Below are positions 51,109 through 52,957 of a DNA stretch of 52,957 nt, one piece after another; within the stretch, counting starts at the first letter, position 1; the number at the start of each line of letters is the position of its first letter. The notes beneath the pieces were generated by a model. It worked only from the letters and a program-made list of their open reading frames with translations. It had not been told where the DNA came from and did no database searches. Source of the stretch: Ruegeria sp. HKCCD8929 (GTDB lineage: Bacteria > Pseudomonadota > Alphaproteobacteria > Rhodobacterales > Rhodobacteraceae); assembly GCF_013031405.1 (NCBI RefSeq), contig NZ_WPZY01000024.1, positions 1-52,957 of the forward strand. Reading direction: 5' to 3'. The position numbers and the translations under genes were made by a program.

Positions 51109-51466
51109 GCGGGCGAAGAACTTCGTTGCCGCAGGTTGGTTCCGGCGTGTGGACAACATGAAATCAAGGCTCTTGCCGTGTTTGCCAACGGCTCGGTAAA
51201 AGTAAACCCACGCGCCCTTCACCTTGATGCAGGTCTCATCCATTCTCCAGAAGCGGTCGCATTGTCCTTTGCGGCGACGCGCTGTCTCAGCGATTGCGCC
51301 GGAACACCGTGTCACCCATCAGTTCACGTGGTGTGGTCCATCACAACGCCTCGCTCGGACATGATCTCTTCCAGATCACGGTATGACCCGACGTATCGAA
51401 CATAGAAGACCACGGCGAACAGGATAACGTTCTTCGGATACTGCGCGCCATTGAAAGAAATCACGA
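51109..51466 (-). pseudogene. IS6-family transposase copy B, N-terminal and central part
   Basis: The minus strand gives ISFNGAQYPKNVILFAVVFYVRYVGSYRDLEEIMSERGVVMD. A one-base deletion near 51335 shifts the frame, then NRWVTRCSGAIAETARRRK, RMDETCIKVKGAWVYFYRAVGKHGKSLDFML and AATKFFAR follow. The first catalytic Asp is present. The break at 51109 is the point where the IS3/IS6 fragments were inserted; the C-terminus resumes at 50580. Confidence 0.75.
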
Positions 51467-51881
51467 CCAGACTGTCTACTCAATAATACCGGCAGTCATT
51501 CAGTCGACAAAGGGGTGCGGGCCAATCGCCAAATGTTTGCCATAGATCCCAGCCATCTTGCGTGGCAGAATCTCGAATTCGAGAATCGGATAAGCGTACC
51601 GGTCATTTGCATCCTTTTTCGATTCTTACGTCGGATGACGTTCGCAGTTCGGATAACGGTCAGCCCTTTAGTTTGCTAAATTGAGTTCGATATTATCGGA
51701 TCTTACCGCCTGTGTGGGATTGTGATTAAGCCCTGCGAGAGGTGAGCGCACGAGTTGCGAGGAATAAAACCTTGAAAAGTAACAAAAAGTTCATACCAAG
51801 TTCTGGCTTCGCTGTTCGCTCAAACACACCTTTCGTTAATGTCGCAATAAAATTTCGCGGATACGTCCTCTTCGTAGCCCA
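51467..51881. other. 415-base spacer without a recognised gene
   Basis: Lower-GC DNA with only short frames. The second terminal repeat of IS6 copy B should lie here but was not found, suggesting loss of that end. Nothing else is supported. Confidence 0.35.
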
Positions 51882-52208
51882 ATGTCGCACTGGAAACTGC
51901 TTTGTTGGAGTCACTCAAACCGGCGCAACGTCAGGTTTAATGGGAAAGCGACAGAACTGCATATGATGGTCCGGTCTGGAAGAACTGCCGCCGAGTTTTC
52001 ATTGATGGAAGACCTGATGCGCACTTCAGATCGCGTGGTGACGAACACCACGCTGCTCGAGCGGATCTGGGATTTAAGTTTTGACCCCAACTCAACTGTG
52101 GTGGAAACGCATATCAGCCGCCTTCGGGCAAAGATTGATCGGCCCTTTGATTTGCCGCTGCTGCACACCGGTCGAAACATCGGATACAGCTTGCATGGAC
52201 CGCGGTAG
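51882..52208 (+). pseudogene. OmpR-type response regulator, DNA-binding domain only
   Basis: From about 51963 the frame reads RSGRTAAEFSLMEDLMRTSDRVVTNTTLLERIW, then TVVETHISRLRAKIDRPF and LHTGRNIGYSL, the winged-helix C-terminal domain of OmpR/PhoB regulators. The receiver domain with the phosphorylated Asp is absent; the 27 codons before 51963 are unrelated. Insertion or deletion at the left has removed the first 120 residues. It overlaps the kinase start by 14 bases, the normal arrangement for this gene pair. The domain could still bind DNA constitutively if expressed. Confidence 0.78.
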
Positions 52209-52957
52209 CGTTTTTTCAGGTGCACCATTCAGAACCGCCATATATGCGACGGTTGTGGTTTCGGTGATCCTCGCTGTTTCGGGTTTTCTTGCCTATCTGG
52301 AAGTAGAAGCCGCGCTCATCAAAGATCTGAAGGCGGAAATCCTCGAAGAGGAGTATCTGCTGCATGAGATTCTGTTGGACGGAGGCGGTCCCTCGCTTGA
52401 ACGAGCGATTGAGCACCTGAGCAGCTCTTACAAGTCGGACGATCATCTGGTGGGCCTGTTCGACGAGCGTGGGACTCTTCTGGCGGGAGGATCGGTGGCT
52501 CCGCTGCAAGCGGAAGGGTGGCAACAAGTTAAGCAGCCGACTGGGATCGCAAATGTTTGGCGCCCGGAATACATAATTCACTCCGCAATGTTTGAAGGGT
52601 ATCGAATTGCAGTGGTCCGCAGCCTTCGGCCCGCTTATCAAACCCTGGCCAATTTGGTTGAAGGCCTGACGCTTTTGGCGACTACTTTGTCACTGGCAGT
52701 CCTTGGCTCGGGCTATTTTGTCAGCAAACAAAACCTGCAAAAATTCCAGTCTATTGGGAAAACGCTGGATGAAGTATCCAAAGGCGACACCGACATCCGG
52801 TTGCCGGTCTCACCCGCGAACGATCAGATCGATCGCATTTCCCGCCAGATGAACCAGCATCTTGACCGCCTCTCTACGTTGATGGTCAGCACAAAGGCGA
52901 CTGTGGTGGCGATTGCACATGACCTGAAAACGCCGCTGTCGCATGGATTCATGGCAT
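52195..52957 (+). CDS. Sensor histidine kinase, N-terminal part (runs off window)
   Basis: ATG at 52195 overlaps the regulator stop. The 254 visible residues contain a first membrane segment (TAIYATVVVSVILAVSGFLAYL, residues 14-35) and a periplasmic sensor region to about 155. A second membrane segment (LTLLATTLSLAVLGSGYFV) follows, then a HAMP linker (EVSKGDTDIRLPVSPANDQID) and the start of the dimerisation domain with the phosphoacceptor in VVAIAHDLKTPLSH. The catalytic ATPase domain lies outside the window. The kinase seems intact although its cognate regulator is truncated, so signalling is probably uncoupled. Confidence 0.87.
   Translation, partial: MDRGSVFSGAPFRTAIYATVVVSVILAVSGFLAYLEVEAALIKDLKAEILEEEYLLHEILLDGGGPSLERAIEHLSSSYKSDDHLVGLFDERGTLLAGGSVAPLQAEGWQQVKQPTGIANVWRPEYIIHSAMFEGYRIAVVRSLRPAYQTLANLVEGLTLLATTLSLAVLGSGYFVSKQNLQKFQSIGKTLDEVSKGDTDIRLPVSPANDQIDRISRQMNQHLDRLSTLMVSTKATVVAIAHDLKTPLSHGFMA

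Overview
The window looks like alphaproteobacterial accessory DNA, most likely from the Roseobacter group (Rhodobacteraceae). This rests on GC-rich codon use, the cobaltochelatase, BCCT and DUF2165-type gene content, and ABC-transporter catabolic operons with LacI regulators. No RNA gene, CRISPR array or replication origin was seen. Assignment is by protein motif reading only.

Layout. (1) 1-2540: the end of a Tn5053/Tn402-type transposition module (tniB tail, tniQ) followed by a diverged IS6-family copy. (2) 2600-5000: an isolated LacI-type regulator, an out-of-context C-terminal piece of cobaltochelatase CobT, and a decayed IS3-type orfA. (3) 5015-12833: a leftward operon (glutamine amidotransferase, creatininase-type amidase, cytosine-deaminase-like amidohydrolase, FAD oxidase, TauD/TfdA dioxygenase, orphan peptide-type binding protein, DUF2165) with a divergent ridA-like gene. 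(4) 13097-29643: a divergent pair of operons. The leftward arm carries a two-domain SnoaL-like protein, an amidohydrolase_2 and a thioesterase. The rightward arm carries a full carbohydrate-type ABC importer, a SnoaL-like protein, a histidinol-dehydrogenase homologue, another SnoaL-like protein, an SDR, a LacI regulator, a fourth SnoaL-like protein, a cupin, a MetE-like protein, an alpha/beta hydrolase and a RraA-like protein. Two matching palindromes lie in the shared promoter region.

(5) 29644-37570: a junction littered with mobile DNA (a complete but nonsense-mutated IS6 element, a decayed IS5 element, an IS3 orfA stub, a Tn3-family tnpA tail with its 38-bp terminal repeat). It surrounds an XRE-cupin regulator, a BCCT transporter and a glycine-betaine-type binding protein. 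(6) 37665-50158: an envelope module made of a leftward moxR-DUF58-DUF4381-batA-batB-batD operon, and divergent from it a sulfatase, a secreted HAD phosphatase and an eight-haem cytochrome with HEAT/TPR tail, followed by an outer-membrane beta-barrel protein. (7) 50284-52957: a scrambled IS6/IS3 scar, a response-regulator remnant lacking its receiver domain, and the start of a histidine kinase running off the window.

How it fits together. Regions 3 and 4 read as a catabolic island for one or a few small organic compounds. Uptake is by the MalEFGK-type importer, oxidation by the HisD-like/SDR pair and oxygenases, and C-N and ester hydrolysis by several hydrolases. At least four SnoaL-fold proteins, seven domains in all, are the distinctive element. 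The substrate cannot be read from the sequence. Region 6 suggests that the MoxR/Bat chaperone system serves a periplasmic sulfatase-phosphatase-cytochrome set.
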